A stretch of 64,000 nucleotides of DNA from Fasciola hepatica (lineage: Eukaryota > Platyhelminthes > Trematoda > Plagiorchiida > Fasciolidae), in NCBI GenBank assembly GCA_948099385.1, contig CANUEZ040000028.1:4813501-4877500 (forward strand). Direction: 5' to 3'. Numbering within the stretch: position 1 is the stretch's first letter; the number at the start of each line of letters is the position of its first letter. Below are positions 1-12,057 of this stretch, piece by piece. Under the pieces are notes generated by a model. It ran no database searches. It was not told where the DNA came from and saw only the letters and a list, made by a program, of their open reading frames with translations. The translations under genes were made by a program, and so were the position numbers.

Positions 1-565
1 AATAGTCAAGTAAATTGCGCACTAGCTGTATTGGCTTGTTTGTTTACGACTCGCGTGCTCAATTCGGTAATTGAAAGTGTGCAAAAGATGCATACTGATT
101 TATCGGTCATCCGATATTGGAATAACCGAACGGCAGTTGCATATCACTTGATTGCTTGGAAACGAATTCGCAACATTTCACATTTCCTTCTTGATACAAT
201 ATCAATGTGGATTACCTCATTCGAATATTTCAACAATCGAAACACCTATTCCTCGTCGCTTGCACAAATCAGCTTTCAGCAATGGAAATCACGGATGCTC
301 ATAGATGATATTCGCAAAGTCCAGAGATATGAGCAGTGAATTGCCTACACTTCATACCATCAAGTTATTCCTCGAGAATCGTGATCAGTGTGACAATAAG
401 ACTACTGGCAGTATCACAACCTCAAAACTGCAACTACTGAGGACAAAAGTATTCTGTTGTGGTAAGATGCAGACCTTTGTTTCGCTAATGTAATAGTTAT
501 ATCTACTGACGAAATAATATGCATCATATGTTTCGAGTAACACAACATGAGTCCTCGCACCGAGG
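1..565 (+). repeat. Tandem unit copy A, left part (intronic)
   Basis: This stretch is nearly identical to 11333-11900, 22675-23300 and 30643-31330. In those copies it begins about 45 bases after the donor of the 30-nt micro-exon LYRTHVLEAH, so copy A's equivalent exon should lie just left of the window. Homology to the other copies ends abruptly at about 565, and copy A does not contain the LTETQLLNAQ micro-exon that follows in B to E. The open frames in this block are shared by all copies only because the duplications are recent; I do not regard them as coding. Confidence 0.85.
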
Positions 566-569
566 ACTC
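549..569. repeat. Perfect 9-bp hairpin at the copy A breakpoint
   Basis: GAGTCCTCG, a CAC loop and CGAGGACTC form a perfect 9-bp inverted repeat exactly where copy A stops matching copies B to D. The same place in copy B (about 11880) has the left arm but not a perfect right arm. Confidence 0.8.
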
Positions 570-1561
570 ATCCAGTCATGGAAATTAGCTGTTATTAATA
601 ACAAAAATGACCATAAAAGCATGAGGTCAGAAGCAATGGCTCGCCGATTTGCTGAAATCATGCACTTATAATAGGGATGACAATGTTCCAGATGTCATCG
701 TCATTATCATTTGTGACCTAATTTGTTAGGCTTTCGAATTTGTTCACTTAATTCAATGGTACAATTATTTCCTCGAAAATCCTCTATGTGGTTTCTTGCG
801 CAACCTGAAACAACTATTGTTTGTAACAACAACCAACGACAGAGTTAATTAGGGCAAACTAATTTAATCTCAGTGGTAGCTCTCAAATTCACTAGAAAAT
901 ATTTCCAGACACCGCCACTCAGTGCACCAAATGGAAAACATCACCTTGCCAACTCAGAAAGAATGCATATATTTTTATATTTCATCATTTTTCATCTCGT
1001 TTACTTCCTTTTATTATGTGAAAATGAAAAAATATTTCAGACATGGGGTCACGATCAGTTAAAGGCTGCCCATTAGTGAGTGATCGGTGGTGAAAGGAGG
1101 AGGTGAAGGGCGGATAGTTCACCATTACGACTCTTTCTCTGTTACCGGTCACAATATTATTTGAAACGGGGACTTTATTTCTAAATCGCCATCACAACTG
1201 CACACAATAGAGCGGGTATCACACAGAAGTGGGCTGAAATATAGTATTACTGATTGCACTGGTAAAATTTAGTAATAACTTACTGAAGACGTTTTGCTCG
1301 ACTACTCCGACTTCCGACATAAACGACTAGACGCGAACCACCTAGTCCACAGGCTATCCTAGATGACAACTAATGGTGTAGTGAACAACAACTAGCGACG
1401 GTCAAATGAATATCATCTTGGACTTGGGACAGTATCTGCCCGGGTTCGATTCCGGCCACCGCCGGTCACGTTCTATTTTGGCAGCCTCTCTGTTACGCAT
1501 GTATATCGGTACTTGATAGCAATTTCGCGTAGACAGATGTCCGCTTTTCAGTCAAGAAGAT
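570..1561. other. Non-coding stretch with a dispersed repeat
   Basis: No gene is supported here. The block at about 960-1072 resembles 46960-47075: both have a T-rich stretch, TTATGTGA, and then a shared AAAGGCTGCC motif. It is probably an old dispersed repeat. At 1443-1453 there is a perfect RNA polymerase III B-box-like motif (GGTTCGATTCC), but no convincing A box or foldable tRNA around it. Confidence 0.4.
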
Positions 1562-3780
1562 TCACCTTTGGCTCGTCATCGAATCAGTAGGGCGGAATAA
1601 GAGAAAATTACAGATCAAAATTGCCAAGAAATTCCGCCGATGCTCGTACCCGGTTTGTGAGGATTCGGCCAGAAATGGTTTGGTAGGTTTGTCATAGGCT
1701 TCACTACAAGAGGGAATGGAAAAACAGGAGGAAAATGTAGAAGTAAGAGAGTTACACTTGGATCGATCACTGTGGAAAGGGTGAGTGCTGCCTGCAGGAA
1801 CTTTGTGAACGCTTTTCACATGCTGCTAGGTGTAGTTCGCACAGCCTAGCAGGTAGTTCAGCCATGGTTATGAAAGATACCCGGCTGATAATAGATAGAT
1901 CTCGATAATGAATTTCAAAATCTTTCTTTGGTAGGCCACCGGATATAGCAGGGTAACAGCAAAGTAGAACAGGAGAGGAGCAATAAATAACAAAAGGGGG
2001 AACGACACTCGGTTTAACTTTAAATTGCCTAGGCTTTCGGACTCTGTAAGACAGCCAGCGTAGCTTCTTCATACAGTTTGATATTTGAGATTATCACTTC
2101 AAATTTGTATCAATCATGATTCCTAAGTATTTGACAGAACCGACTTTAGTTAATGGTTCCGTGGAAATGACAGATAAATCATAAGGATAAGCCGATCAAA
2201 TTAGGGTAAGTGTACATTCGAAGCATCTGGACGAAATAAAAGCTAAACCAGATGAAAAGGAGAAGTCATAAATGGCACTGATTACTGAAAAAGTTAATAA
2301 AATCCTGGGTTACAGAGGCATCTTGACTAGGGACCACATCAAAGACATATTCAGATAAATGTGTAGGAGGAATGAATGAAAGGTCACTAAAGTAGGTGGC
2401 AAATAAACAGGAGGCAGTACGTCTCTCTAAAACACTCCTGAATAGTTTACCAAGGGTTTAAATATTTTAATACCTAGTCGTGTGCACTGATTTCCGTTAC
2501 TAAAATAATCAGACATCTATGCTAACAAAGGTGTGGGACTGCCGAAATCTCCCAGCTTAAGGAGAAGGAGAGACCGCGGAATGGAATCAAAGCAGATAAG
2601 TAGTCAAGAAAAGGGTTTTTCACAGACTTTGCTCATCCTTCCAATGATCTGGTTATATGGCGGACTAAGGAAGTGATAGCATCCACGGTAAACCTGTTCG
2701 GGCTATGGACAAACTGTAAGAGGTCATCGGGAGGGTTCGTGGAAGAATTCAAACTCTGTAAATTTAAGACCAGATGGAGTAAGAGCAATGGGACGAAAGC
2801 CTTTAGCGATGACAGTGAATGGACTCCAGCAGTCTGCGATAGCACACGATCACAAAGGTTTGCTCAAAATAGAAGAGAATATTTCAGCCGGAGCAACCAA
2901 ACCATGTCTCAAAAGTGATGACGATAGGCAATCAGGACCAATACCTGAGGACCGTTTGGAGGCACGAAGAAGCTTAAATATTTCTTCCGTAGTGAAAAGA
3001 ATTGTGTACACAATATGTTCTGTAATAAGTTTAATTGAAGAGTCGTTCGATGGGTGGAGGAATGATTTGTTTATACTGTCATTGTCGGCCGCAAACTTCG
3101 CTTGTTTCGTCCTTTTTCCACAAAGCAGCCGAGAGCGTTGCCATGAGTGTTTACTGTTGTGGCTACATAGGAGTTGACTAACATACAGCGAGTGCGTTTA
3201 ATTTCTTTCTTTATCAAAAGAGAAATGCATCCTACTTTAGAACTGTTCCGGGCTTTGTAGAAATATAGCTTTAGTCATCTTAGGGATTTCAAAGTCGGAG
3301 AAATGGCTCCGCTGTAACAGAGGAAGAGGGTCTCTAAGAGGCAGCTCATGTCGAAATTAAATTATTTGTCTCTACGAAAAGTTTAACCTTGCTACTTGAA
3401 GATAATGAAAAATAAAACCAGAAAGATACATGAAAAGGAAGAGAACGTTGTCACAAGGAAGACTTCGAGATGAGTTATTATTTAACTGGTTGGCTTGAAA
3501 GAATGAAAAACAGACCGCGAGTATACCTCAGGCTTCAACAGAAGCAGACTATGGCCACCGGTTGAGACAGGTGCACGCAGCCTTCGGGAAGACGATTCAA
3601 GATGATTGGTGCTAATCCTGTCTGAAACAGAGGTTCCTCCGTTCGGAGAATCACAAAGATCAGTTAAATCAAACCCAGTGATGAGTTGGGCGGAAGCAAG
3701 ATTAAAGCCGCTCAAAATGATCTGCAAATGGTCATCTAACAAAGAAATAAGAATAGGTAAAAAAAGAGTCCCACTGATAT
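1562..3780 (-). mobile_element. CR1-like LINE relic (reverse transcriptase to 3' end)
   Basis: On the minus strand, broken frames read in order through a non-LTR reverse transcriptase of the CR1/jockey type. Near 3000-2930 the RT entry block reads FTTEEIFKLLRASKRSSGIG followed by PDCL, matching the family pattern in which a choice of alpha helices precedes GPDGLP. Near 2790 comes a KGFRPIA block, like the family RPISLT motif. At 2072-1767 the C-terminal block includes ISRVSF and HLAACEK, typical of the CR1 tail. The tail continues to 1562. Several stops and frame changes make it a pseudogene. It cannot contribute host protein and lies antisense to the micro-exons. CR1-like clade membership is inferred from motif order. 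Confidence 0.75.
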
Positions 3781-5117
3781 ATAACGAATAAAAAAGGAAT
3801 TGAAGCGATTATTTTTGTTATTTATGTACAAAGGAATACTAGTTGTGAAAACAAAGTTGCACGCATTCTTATTCCCTGCATTCTCATCATAAAGGACTCA
3901 GACTGTTTCCGTAAATCGTGATCTTAAGAAAACATTGTAGGTGAAAATTCACTGACATCTGTGATGTGAACAAAGAAACGGAAATTTCGGTAACATTAAA
4001 CACTCTTCTTCTGAAAATGAAGAATCACAATTACAAAACACTTTGGATAATGCCTTTTTCTATAATGGCAAGTGTTTTTTTTTCTCTATTACTACGGCCA
4101 ATTAGCCTTGAAATCATACTAAACAAGATTTTTTACCCCAAACACATAGAATCACAAGGCTTCAAACTATTCTTGAAATTCAACTTTCGATACAAACCAA
4201 CCACAGTATTGCAAAACCCACTGACCACGTGATTTGAAGAGGCTTAGTTATAATTTATCCAACAAAAGTTTGCTGCTTGAATTATCCTAGATAAAGCAGA
4301 TAATGCAAGAAAGCATGATCATACTTCCAAATAACCTCTGATGTTCGCAACGGTGTACGAACTTCCGTTGTTTTGCACTTTTATTCACATATTTACTAGC
4401 ACAAAAAAAATTGATGTAGCTCTCAGTGCTAATTACACACCTATTCATAACATTATGACATTTCTTTAAATCTTTGAAGAATGCAAACTTATGTTTACTT
4501 CGTATTCTATAAACCAAAGGTGCCAATTTAGCGTCATGATACATCATTTCACGGTATCATGTTTGACGAAGTTCCAAATGCATTGCTCTACCCAAATCAG
4601 AATTGTGGCACTAGGCTACATTAGCTGACGGAACTCCGCAGCTAAAGTCGGTCATGGTGAATACATGATTCCACATCAGAATTTATCCACTTTTTCGCAC
4701 CACGTTGAACTAACTCTTCACAAGTTTATACGAATTCATTTTATTAGCATGTGTTATTACCCTCTTACATATTTAATCGAAAAAGTCAACGCAAACCGAT
4801 GCCGGTTGATAATGTGTGAAATATGTATTCATATACATATATTTCTGAATTATTGATGAAATTTGTCAACACGATTGATCACTGCAATTTACCGTCACTG
4901 ACTTATTTGAATTATAGTATCTAATTAGGTTCCACGTCACCAAAGGTGCCAGAGGTTAACATTTTGTAATTACGGACCATTTCCTGGGGCCTAGACCTAC
5001 AGTAAATGAATCATGACAATTACTACTCACAATGCTGTATTAACCGATTTTTGACCAATGAAAATTGATTTTTGCCTGTATACCTCACCTCCTAGTATTG
5101 ACTTTTTGATTTTTCAG
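3781..5117. other. Intron-like stretch, no gene seen
   Basis: AT-rich sequence between the LINE relic and the 18-nt micro-exon at 5118. The open frames (up to 88 codons) have low-complexity composition and no recognisable domain. I see no micro-exon with good splice signals on both sides. Confidence 0.4.
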
Positions 5118-5135
5118 TGCGATCAACAAGCGGAG
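5118..5135 (+). CDS. 18-nt micro-exon CDQQAE
   Basis: TGCGATCAACAAGCGGAG lies between a strong acceptor (tttttgatttttcag) and the donor gtgagc. It has six codons in phase 0. It is homologous in length, phase and central QQ to HLQQLN at 44522 and ARQQEQ at 55439, so three diverged loci keep the same small exon. It belongs to the right half of gene copy A and is followed by the 15-nt exon at 9641. Function is unknown; in schistosome MEGs such exons encode short secreted peptides. Confidence rests on the two splice sites and the recurrence. Confidence 0.7.
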
Positions 5136-8100
5136 GTGAGCCATGCTCAGATGCAATGTTTTTCAATATATCGACAATCAAGGTACTCATCATCATCATT
5201 CGGCATAATTTTCTCTAAAAATAGTCAGACGGGACAGACTCAGTGGTGTAAAACTGGCTCAATCATTGTCTACTGTGATATCGTTCATCTCGGAACTCAT
5301 GGATTTGGATCAACAAAGTGATTGAACGCAGGGGTAAATACGGTTTCACCAAACTTCCGAGACATATATCAATAAGTCATCATGCTATTTCCTGATAAAT
5401 CTTGGCACTCTGGTAAAGCTTTTTACTGAATTCTCCATGTGAATGACTTGAAGATTAGCTTATTTAGCTTGAAGTATCCATGGTTCCTGTGGATGTGAGC
5501 TACTTTGGGCCGACCGATTTACAGGTGATGAGTTACTCCACTTCGAACTCTTCAGTGGTGTGGCACAAATGGCAATTTATACTTATTCAATTTTGAGGTA
5601 CCGTTGGACCAATTTCCGGTGATGGAACCTCACGTGGATATGATCCAAAGATGTTAGCAATAACTACACAAAAATATCACCACACAAAAGCCGGGTTGCC
5701 GGGCTTTTCGAAGCATGAATGTCCTATTCAATATGACGTAAATTACAGGTAGATATGAGTTTTAATTTTGCAACTATTACGAATACTAGCTATGTCACGA
5801 TACCACCTCCACTGTGCAGTGGTGTGCATTGTATCCGTCTCTCAGTCCAATCATGTAGGTTTCTGTAGGTTTTTTTCAGGTGTACTAAGATAAATAGTAG
5901 AATGCTCCGTCATATAAAAAACTAATTACGTAGAATGTAAATCTCATAAGGTCCTTTCCTGAGATGTAAATATAAACTGGAGTAAAGTAACTGGGCAGTG
6001 GTTCTTCATATAGTTCGATCAACTCCGGGCAAACCCTACATTTAGTCTATCTAATGGACCGTACGACCATTCTCGCCAAAATTATTCACTTTGGGATCTT
6101 TGGTGTATCTGTATAGTTCCTTTTTATTCCTCCAAATTAAATCTAAACGACGAATAACTTTGTAACCAATAGAATTAGTCTCTGAAAAAGCAACTAGGCT
6201 AACCGACTGACCTTCCCGCTACATGTGAATTCAAGGAGCACTATATCAAATAGGCCGTCTTATTTGAATAATATGCTGCTCTTTAGGCAGTATTGACTAT
6301 TATTCTTTGAGTAATTTTACTTTTTGACCAAATTCTTTGTTGTTTCTTTCTTAAGTTTCGTATATTTAGTCTGTCGAACCAACTTCCACACAGTAATCTA
6401 TACTTTCTCAGTATGTTCTCAGCAAATCGAGTACGGAAAAAGGACATTTTGCATACAAAGCTTAATCACCAGTTCTGCCAGTTTCATCAAAAAAACCTGA
6501 CATAACCGAAGGAATTTCACTGATCACCAACAATGAGGACTCATTTTGCCAGTCAGTCCATGATGGACGCAACGATAAATGTTTTACACCGTTTTCATAA
6601 GCAGCGATGAAACTTGTTCTCCTTCAGTCTGTGCGACCATCCACAGTGAACTTTTTCACATTCTTGCAGTTCACTCGAGGGGATGTCTCTGGGATCAAAC
6701 GAAACCGTGGGTTATTCGGTTGGCGACGCAACTAGGTTCCGTTATTTCATTAGCATGTTTACACTGCCCTCATCTGTCTGAAGAGCGGTTGCTTATTACC
6801 GAGTACACTGTCTGTTTTGATCGGAAGTTATACCTTTTCTGGAAAGCATTTGTGTGCCTGCGTTTTCAACATAAAATAAATCTGTCAGTTTGTTCAAGCT
6901 GGATTGAAACAACAACATATTTTTTATTCCTCACATTAGCGAGTAGATTAATGGGTGCCAATAGAACAGAGTGTCTCTCTGATAGCAGTTGAACTTTGAA
7001 ATTGGCCGTGAATTTGTCCTGTCTTCCATCGTCCGGATTAAATAACACTAAACCTGTACAGCGGTCACAATTTTTTCAATGTTTTCCGACCTTGGTTGTT
7101 ATAACGATCGTTGTCCCGTTAAGAAATGCTGAAATACTGAGACGAGTTTATGATACTCATCAAGTTCACACTCTCACCGGGAACATTTATCGATAAATCA
7201 GGTAAGAACAGAATAGGAATGATTTACGCTAAAGCTTTTGGAATACTGAAGAAACACCAAGCAGGATTGAAAGTTACTCTTCGGCGGCAGAAAATATCAG
7301 ATGGCATACCCATTATACTCAGTTCACGTGCGCACCGAATCATTGGAAACTTCGGTCATTTGAAAGACTTTGTCTTTCTTCGGGTTTTATCTGCTACCGA
7401 GATGATCGATCAAGGCCTCGTCAGAAGCGCGCAGGAGTTATTGCTTACCTTAAAGACTACTGGTGTAAGTCTGCCCAAGTGCTACTCATGCTCTTAAATC
7501 CTTACATTATTGCTTCCGTGGTCCTGAGTGCCAACCTCAAACCTTATACAGGGCATGGAAAGCGTTAGTCACGTTTACTGTGTGACTAGTCTGAGGAAGG
7601 TGTGAAACCACCGACCTGGTGAGCAACATTACAACCTCAGTGTTTAACCAAGCATGATGGTGTTTGTGGATGCGTTCAGACAAAAGCCTATCCGTGCATC
7701 CGATGTTTGTTTATTCCAGGAACAATTAGAAGTAATGAGCCTAGAGTCATGCATTATGAGTATTATACGCAAAAGCACAACTGGTTCGCTTTCGAGCAAG
7801 ACAATCAGCTTCGTTGAGTCGAATATTTCCCTCATGACCTCGGACAATCTTCCATGAACAATATCTTCAAACGTGTCAAATCGATAGACATTTATCGGAA
7901 AGTAGCTTTTATATTTGAGAATACTAGCTGTGTGATTTATCCGGGTTGGTTTGATAACTTATATAAGTTGTTGTTAGACTATATTAGAGGCATACCACTG
8001 TGGCATCGAATCTCGATTATGCCACTTCTTGCACAATTGTCCAAATGAAAAACGAGCCACCAATCAAAAACTTCCAAACAGAGTGAGTTTTCTTCAAAAA

Positions 8101-9640
8101 CTGAACTAGAAATGGTTCAGTCTACGGCATAAGCTACATTTCCAACTTTCATGAATGTCAAGCGTGTCGTGCGAGTAATGTGAATCTGTCCTTCATTGAC
8201 GAGATGAAAGCTGTCTCAACCGGTGATATAATGTGAACAAAGCGTTCGTATGCTCACTTGGTATATTCCGACTTGACTAACATACATCACGTTGACCTCT
8301 CAACCGGAGATCAATTGCGCTGTCTCTTACACAGCTTTTCCGTACCAAGAAAAGGGTGGTTATATAGGTAATCGCAAGTAATTGTCTCCATGCCGTGTTG
8401 ATTATATTCGAGGACTTAGACCTACGGGAATAACTTGGTGCATGTTGTTCGCGTGGCGTTGTGCGAAATAACTGACATGCGCATTTCATGAATCTCTGAT
8501 GGTTGTCAATCTATGAACTGATCAGGTATGTTGATTTCACCAATGAGTCTTCGCTTTTATTCATTCAGCAGGAATTCGAGCTTTTCTATTGGAAGCTCGT
8601 GTATTTGAAATTGCTAACCTGTCGACGATATGTTGTTGTCTATCTCGAGATTTTATAGCCTTTATTGCAATTATATCTTCCTTGGTCGCAAAGAGAAAGC
8701 CCGTCAAATATTTTGCTCAATTGCTAGGTTGGTTGGACAAAGTGAAAAAAGTAAATAAACATCCAGCTACAAATGGTTGTGCGACACTGTTCGCAAAATC
8801 ATGCCAGTCCACGCTTCATCAAAAATAGGTATTATTAAAGTTTGGGGTGTTCCAATACCACCTGCTGCGAAAAGGAAAGGTAGGTTGCTTTATCTATTTC
8901 AAAAGGCAAAACATTTGGGTCAAATTTTGTTGTACGCAAAAGGCCGGTTGATGTTTGTTGAAGCGGAACACTTCGGGGAATACCAGTATCAGTAGGAAAT
9001 ATTGATACAGATCAGTTGTGTAAGCGGATGCCATCCAAGGTGATCGCTTTACGTTGCAGCATAGTATCGGCAACTGATATCGATTTGATTGAGCCGGCGG
9101 ATGTTATTCTTTACTAGTGCATACGCCACCGAATGAGCAAGCACACTGATAGGTAGAGTATCAGGCATCGCAGAATAGACAGATTTCGTATATCCGCGAT
9201 AAAGGCTATTCGTATACACCCATAAACACAAAATAAATGGACACAATACTAGGCACTATGATCAATAGCATTTGTTTACTCACCTTGGCTATCGGGCGCC
9301 ATCAGTAATGATAATGGCAAACGCAAGCTCAGATAACCCTAATGGATTCGGATTCCGTGTTGGTTAACTGGAGCTTGACTGTGACTGATTGGATGAGGAG
9401 AGATAGGAAATGTCTCGTGTGAACGATTCCGTGGATTATTTCCCTTATCGAGGCTCGGGCGATGATGTTCTTTCGGTAAACAAATACGACCACACAACCC
9501 ATGAAATCATTTTCCATGAATAACTAATGAGACGTAGACGAGATTTACGTAAACGTGTTATTTATCTGCAGTCAAGCATTTTCCAATTTTATTCAAAAAC
9601 ATCGTCTTTCATGAATTAAACCTTGTTCTTTCAAATGTAG
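5136..9640 (+). other. Long intron of copy A gene
   Basis: About 4.5 kb between the CDQQAE and VIQYY micro-exons. I found no transposon domain. Open frames of 60 to 137 codons (for example 6579-6992) have no recognisable motif and no supporting context. There are donor-like GTAAG sites at 7201 and 7470, but without good acceptors at matching distance. Confidence 0.4.
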
Positions 9641-9655
9641 GTGATCCAATACTAC
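9641..9655 (+). CDS. 15-nt micro-exon VIQYY
   Basis: GTGATCCAATACTAC lies between acceptor ccttgttctttcaaatgtag and donor gtaagg. It has five codons in phase 0, in the same place in the series as TYLNM (17169, 27614, 36642), AYFSK (44706) and VCLVH (57501). The following intron is only 48 nt (9656-9703), short but in line with the small introns found in schistosome genes. Confidence 0.6.
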
Positions 9656-9703
9656 GTAAGGAATTTCCCTTCAATTTTCATCTTTTCTTCTTTACCAATC
9701 AAG

Positions 9704-9754
9704 GGTGCGAATGGTGCCTTCATTTACTCACTTGCATGTCCATTATCTATCTGA
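9704..9754 (+). CDS. Probable terminal exon of copy A gene
   Basis: A long pyrimidine tract (tttcatcttttcttctttacc) ends in AAG at 9703. The exon opens with GGT in phase 0 and codes 16 residues (GANGAFIYSLACPLSI) before TGA at 9752-9754. Terminal exons in B/C/D (GFIANS...) and E (GSQSLN...) also begin with a GGN codon, open in the same phase, and follow the 15-nt micro-exon at short distance. That shared pattern is the main support. No canonical AATAAA was seen close by. Confidence 0.45.
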   Translation, partial: GANGAFIYSLACPLSI

Positions 9755-10469
9755 TCATCACTAAGCCTGACTCATTATCCACCGGTACATGTTCCATCGA
9801 GATGCATTATTTAGTTGCATAGAATTTCCACTTTTGTAGCACAAATACATTAACAAATGATCCAAATGTTTGTAGAGTACAGGTGGATTGAGATGTGACA
9901 ATATCATTTCAATTTGCATATAGTAGTTCGTCTTCATGAACTCGCAAGTGAGACGAGTTAGCGGGATTACACTGTGGAAGTAACGATTTCATATAACCTG
10001 TCGGTAATGTGGCAAAATATAGGTGCTGAGTCCTGTTCATCTCCTCCGTACAATTTGTCTCCTTCATAAACACCACAATCGATACTTCATGCGATCTGTT
10101 TTGCTCCATGCGATGTACGTGCCTCTTGCGTTAATTCAAAGAACCCTGACGTCATAGATGACGGCTGTTCCCTGAAACGTGGCAGTGCAATCACCGAAGA
10201 TGGAACCATTCAGGATTTTGCACTGTCGTCAAACCTAAATACCACAAACCCCTATGAATGAATTTCACTTTGGAATTTCAAAAAAATCTAATAACGGTAA
10301 ACATACATTTCGTTCACAACATCTGCGCATCGATCCTATCACTTCTATCACAAACGATCATGAATGTATTGGAAGTTCATTGATGATCTGCAATGATGAA
10401 ACATCTCGTCAGTCCAATGTGAAAGGATTGTGAGAATGCATACGTTAAGCCTTTGTGACGTACTGTGAA
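9755..10469. other. Spacer between copy A gene and copy B
   Basis: No gene, transposon domain or micro-exon is supported. Homology to the other copies' upstream block starts at about 10470. Confidence 0.4.
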
Positions 10470-10759
10470 ATGTCCATTTCTAATGAGATGTCTTGTTGCA
10501 CAAACGCAGTAACAACGTTTCGCATGCTCGCTGGAATATATTGTCTACACGTATATAACCCGTGGCATTTGAAATTATTTGAATTCGCTTGATCTGATTT
10601 ATCGAGAAAGATAATTCGATGTGCATAAATCATTCGGTTGGCATGTTTCATTCCCCACTGTTCATGGATCGGATTTCCTAATGAAAGGACTGAGGGAAGC
10701 GCCCACACAAGTACCTTCTCGTGATGGTCGAATTCATTCGAGATCAAGCCATCAGTCTG
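10470..10759 (+). other. Exon-1-like conserved block with GTAAGT donor, copy B
   Basis: About 290 bp conserved in B, C, D and E, and in its last 150 bp in the diverged copy at 46100-46245. It ends in ...AGTCTG followed by gtaagt (gtaagc in the diverged copy), so a splice donor here is supported by conservation. The phase 0 frame from ATG 10724 is short and has no hydrophobic core, so this may be 5' UTR. The opposite strand has a 100 to 120 codon frame, which the diverged copy breaks with stops. Confidence 0.5.
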
Positions 10760-10786
10760 GTAAGTAATATATTCCTTTCCTATTCA

Positions 10787-10871
10787 CTTCAGTTCAGTCG
10801 AGTAGAGTCCAGTCCAGTAAAGTCCAGTTCAATGCAGTTCATTTCAGTTCATTTCAATTCCGTTCAGTTCA
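10787..10871 (+). repeat. Degenerate CAGTC/CAGTT pentamer array, copy B
   Basis: The shortest and most decayed member of a 5-bp repeat array that sits just after the GTAAGT donor in B, C, D and E. It has interruptions such as CAGTAAAGTC and CAATGCAG. Confidence 0.9.
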
Positions 10872-11258
10872 CTCAACCATCAATCTGATAAACATGTCCT
10901 TCAGCTTTCGTTGCTACCTCACAACATCAGTGATTTCAAGACAGAGTGATTAGAAGCTTGAAGTGGGAAGAACAGCCTAAAACGATGTGAGAAGCGAAAC
11001 TCACGAAAACGCAGAGAGAGTGTGAATTCAAATTAGCCGTTCGTTGCAAATCTTCTACAAATTACGTCGTGTTTCCGAAATACGCAAGACAGGTCTGGTG
11101 GACCTCAACTCGAAACTCCCACAGATGCTATTTGAAAGAACTTACTTTCCAAGGTTTTCATACTCCATGAAATGATCACGAAGATGCATAAATTAGACCT
11201 TTGTGATGTATCGTGACACAAATTACCACCTCTCGATAATTTTCTCCATTATCTATAG

Positions 11259-11288
11259 TTGTACCGTACTCACGTTCTGGAAGCTCAC
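11259..11288 (+). CDS. 30-nt micro-exon LYRTHVLEAH, copy B
   Basis: Acceptor ttttctccattatctatag, ten codons in phase 0, donor gtgagt. Identical in C, D and E. Aligned with the next 30-nt exon (LTETQLLNAQ), the two share TTG at the first codon, CTG at the seventh, and synonymous third-base changes (ACT/ACA, GCT/GCG) in this frame. That supports both a common origin and phase 0. Confidence 0.75.
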
Positions 11289-12027
11289 GTGAGTGCATTG
11301 TTCGAGAGGCACTGTAATTTATCAGTCATTGAAATAGTCAAGTAAATTGCGCACTAGCTGTATTGGCTTGTTTGTTTACGACTCGCGTGCTCAATTCGGT
11401 AATTGAAAGTGTGCAAAAGATGCATACTGATTTATCGGTCATCCGATATTGGAATAACCGAACGGCAGTTGCATATCACTTGATTGCTTGGAAACGAATT
11501 CGCAACATTTCACATTTCCTTCTTGATACAATATCAATGTGGATTACCTCATTCGAATATTTCAACAATCGAACACCTATTCATCGTCGCTTGCACAAAT
11601 CAGCTTTCAGCAATGGAAATCACGGATGCTCATAGATGATATTCGCAAAGTCCAGAGATATGAGCAGTGAATTGCCTACACTTCATACCATCAAGTTATT
11701 CCTCGAGAATCGTGATCAGTGTGACAATAAGACTACTGGCAGTATCACAGCCTCAAAACTGCAACTACTGAGGACAAAAGTATTCTGTTGTGGTAAGATG
11801 CAGACCTTTGTTTCGCTAATGTAATAGTTATATCTACTGACGAAATATTATGCATCATATGTTTCGATTAACATAACATGAGTCCTCGTACCGAGAAGAT
11901 CATTTATTATTGTATGCGAAATTGTGCGGTTCAACGAAGCTATGCTTTTTAGGACAAACTAATCGACTTCTTACAATTAGCTCTGATTGATTCAGTTTAT
12001 CTCATATGTCTCCTCCATAATCCCTAG

Positions 12028-12057
12028 TTGACAGAAACACAGTTGCTGAACGCGCAG
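12028..12057 (+). CDS. 30-nt micro-exon LTETQLLNAQ, copy B, donor lost
   Basis: Acceptor tcctccataatccctag is intact, and the ten codons are the same as in C and D. The donor is TTGAGT at 12058, where C, D and E have GTGAGT. The invariant G of the GT is changed, so normal splicing out of this exon is unlikely. Confidence 0.7.

Noticed and set aside
1441..1460. Possible tRNA or tRNA-derived SINE
   Set aside because: A perfect B box is present, but the T stem does not pair and no A box or acceptor stem was found.
11750..11800. Possible 42-nt exon ending at GTAAGA
   Set aside because: Phase 0 has a stop, and copy E has no matching donor or acceptor.
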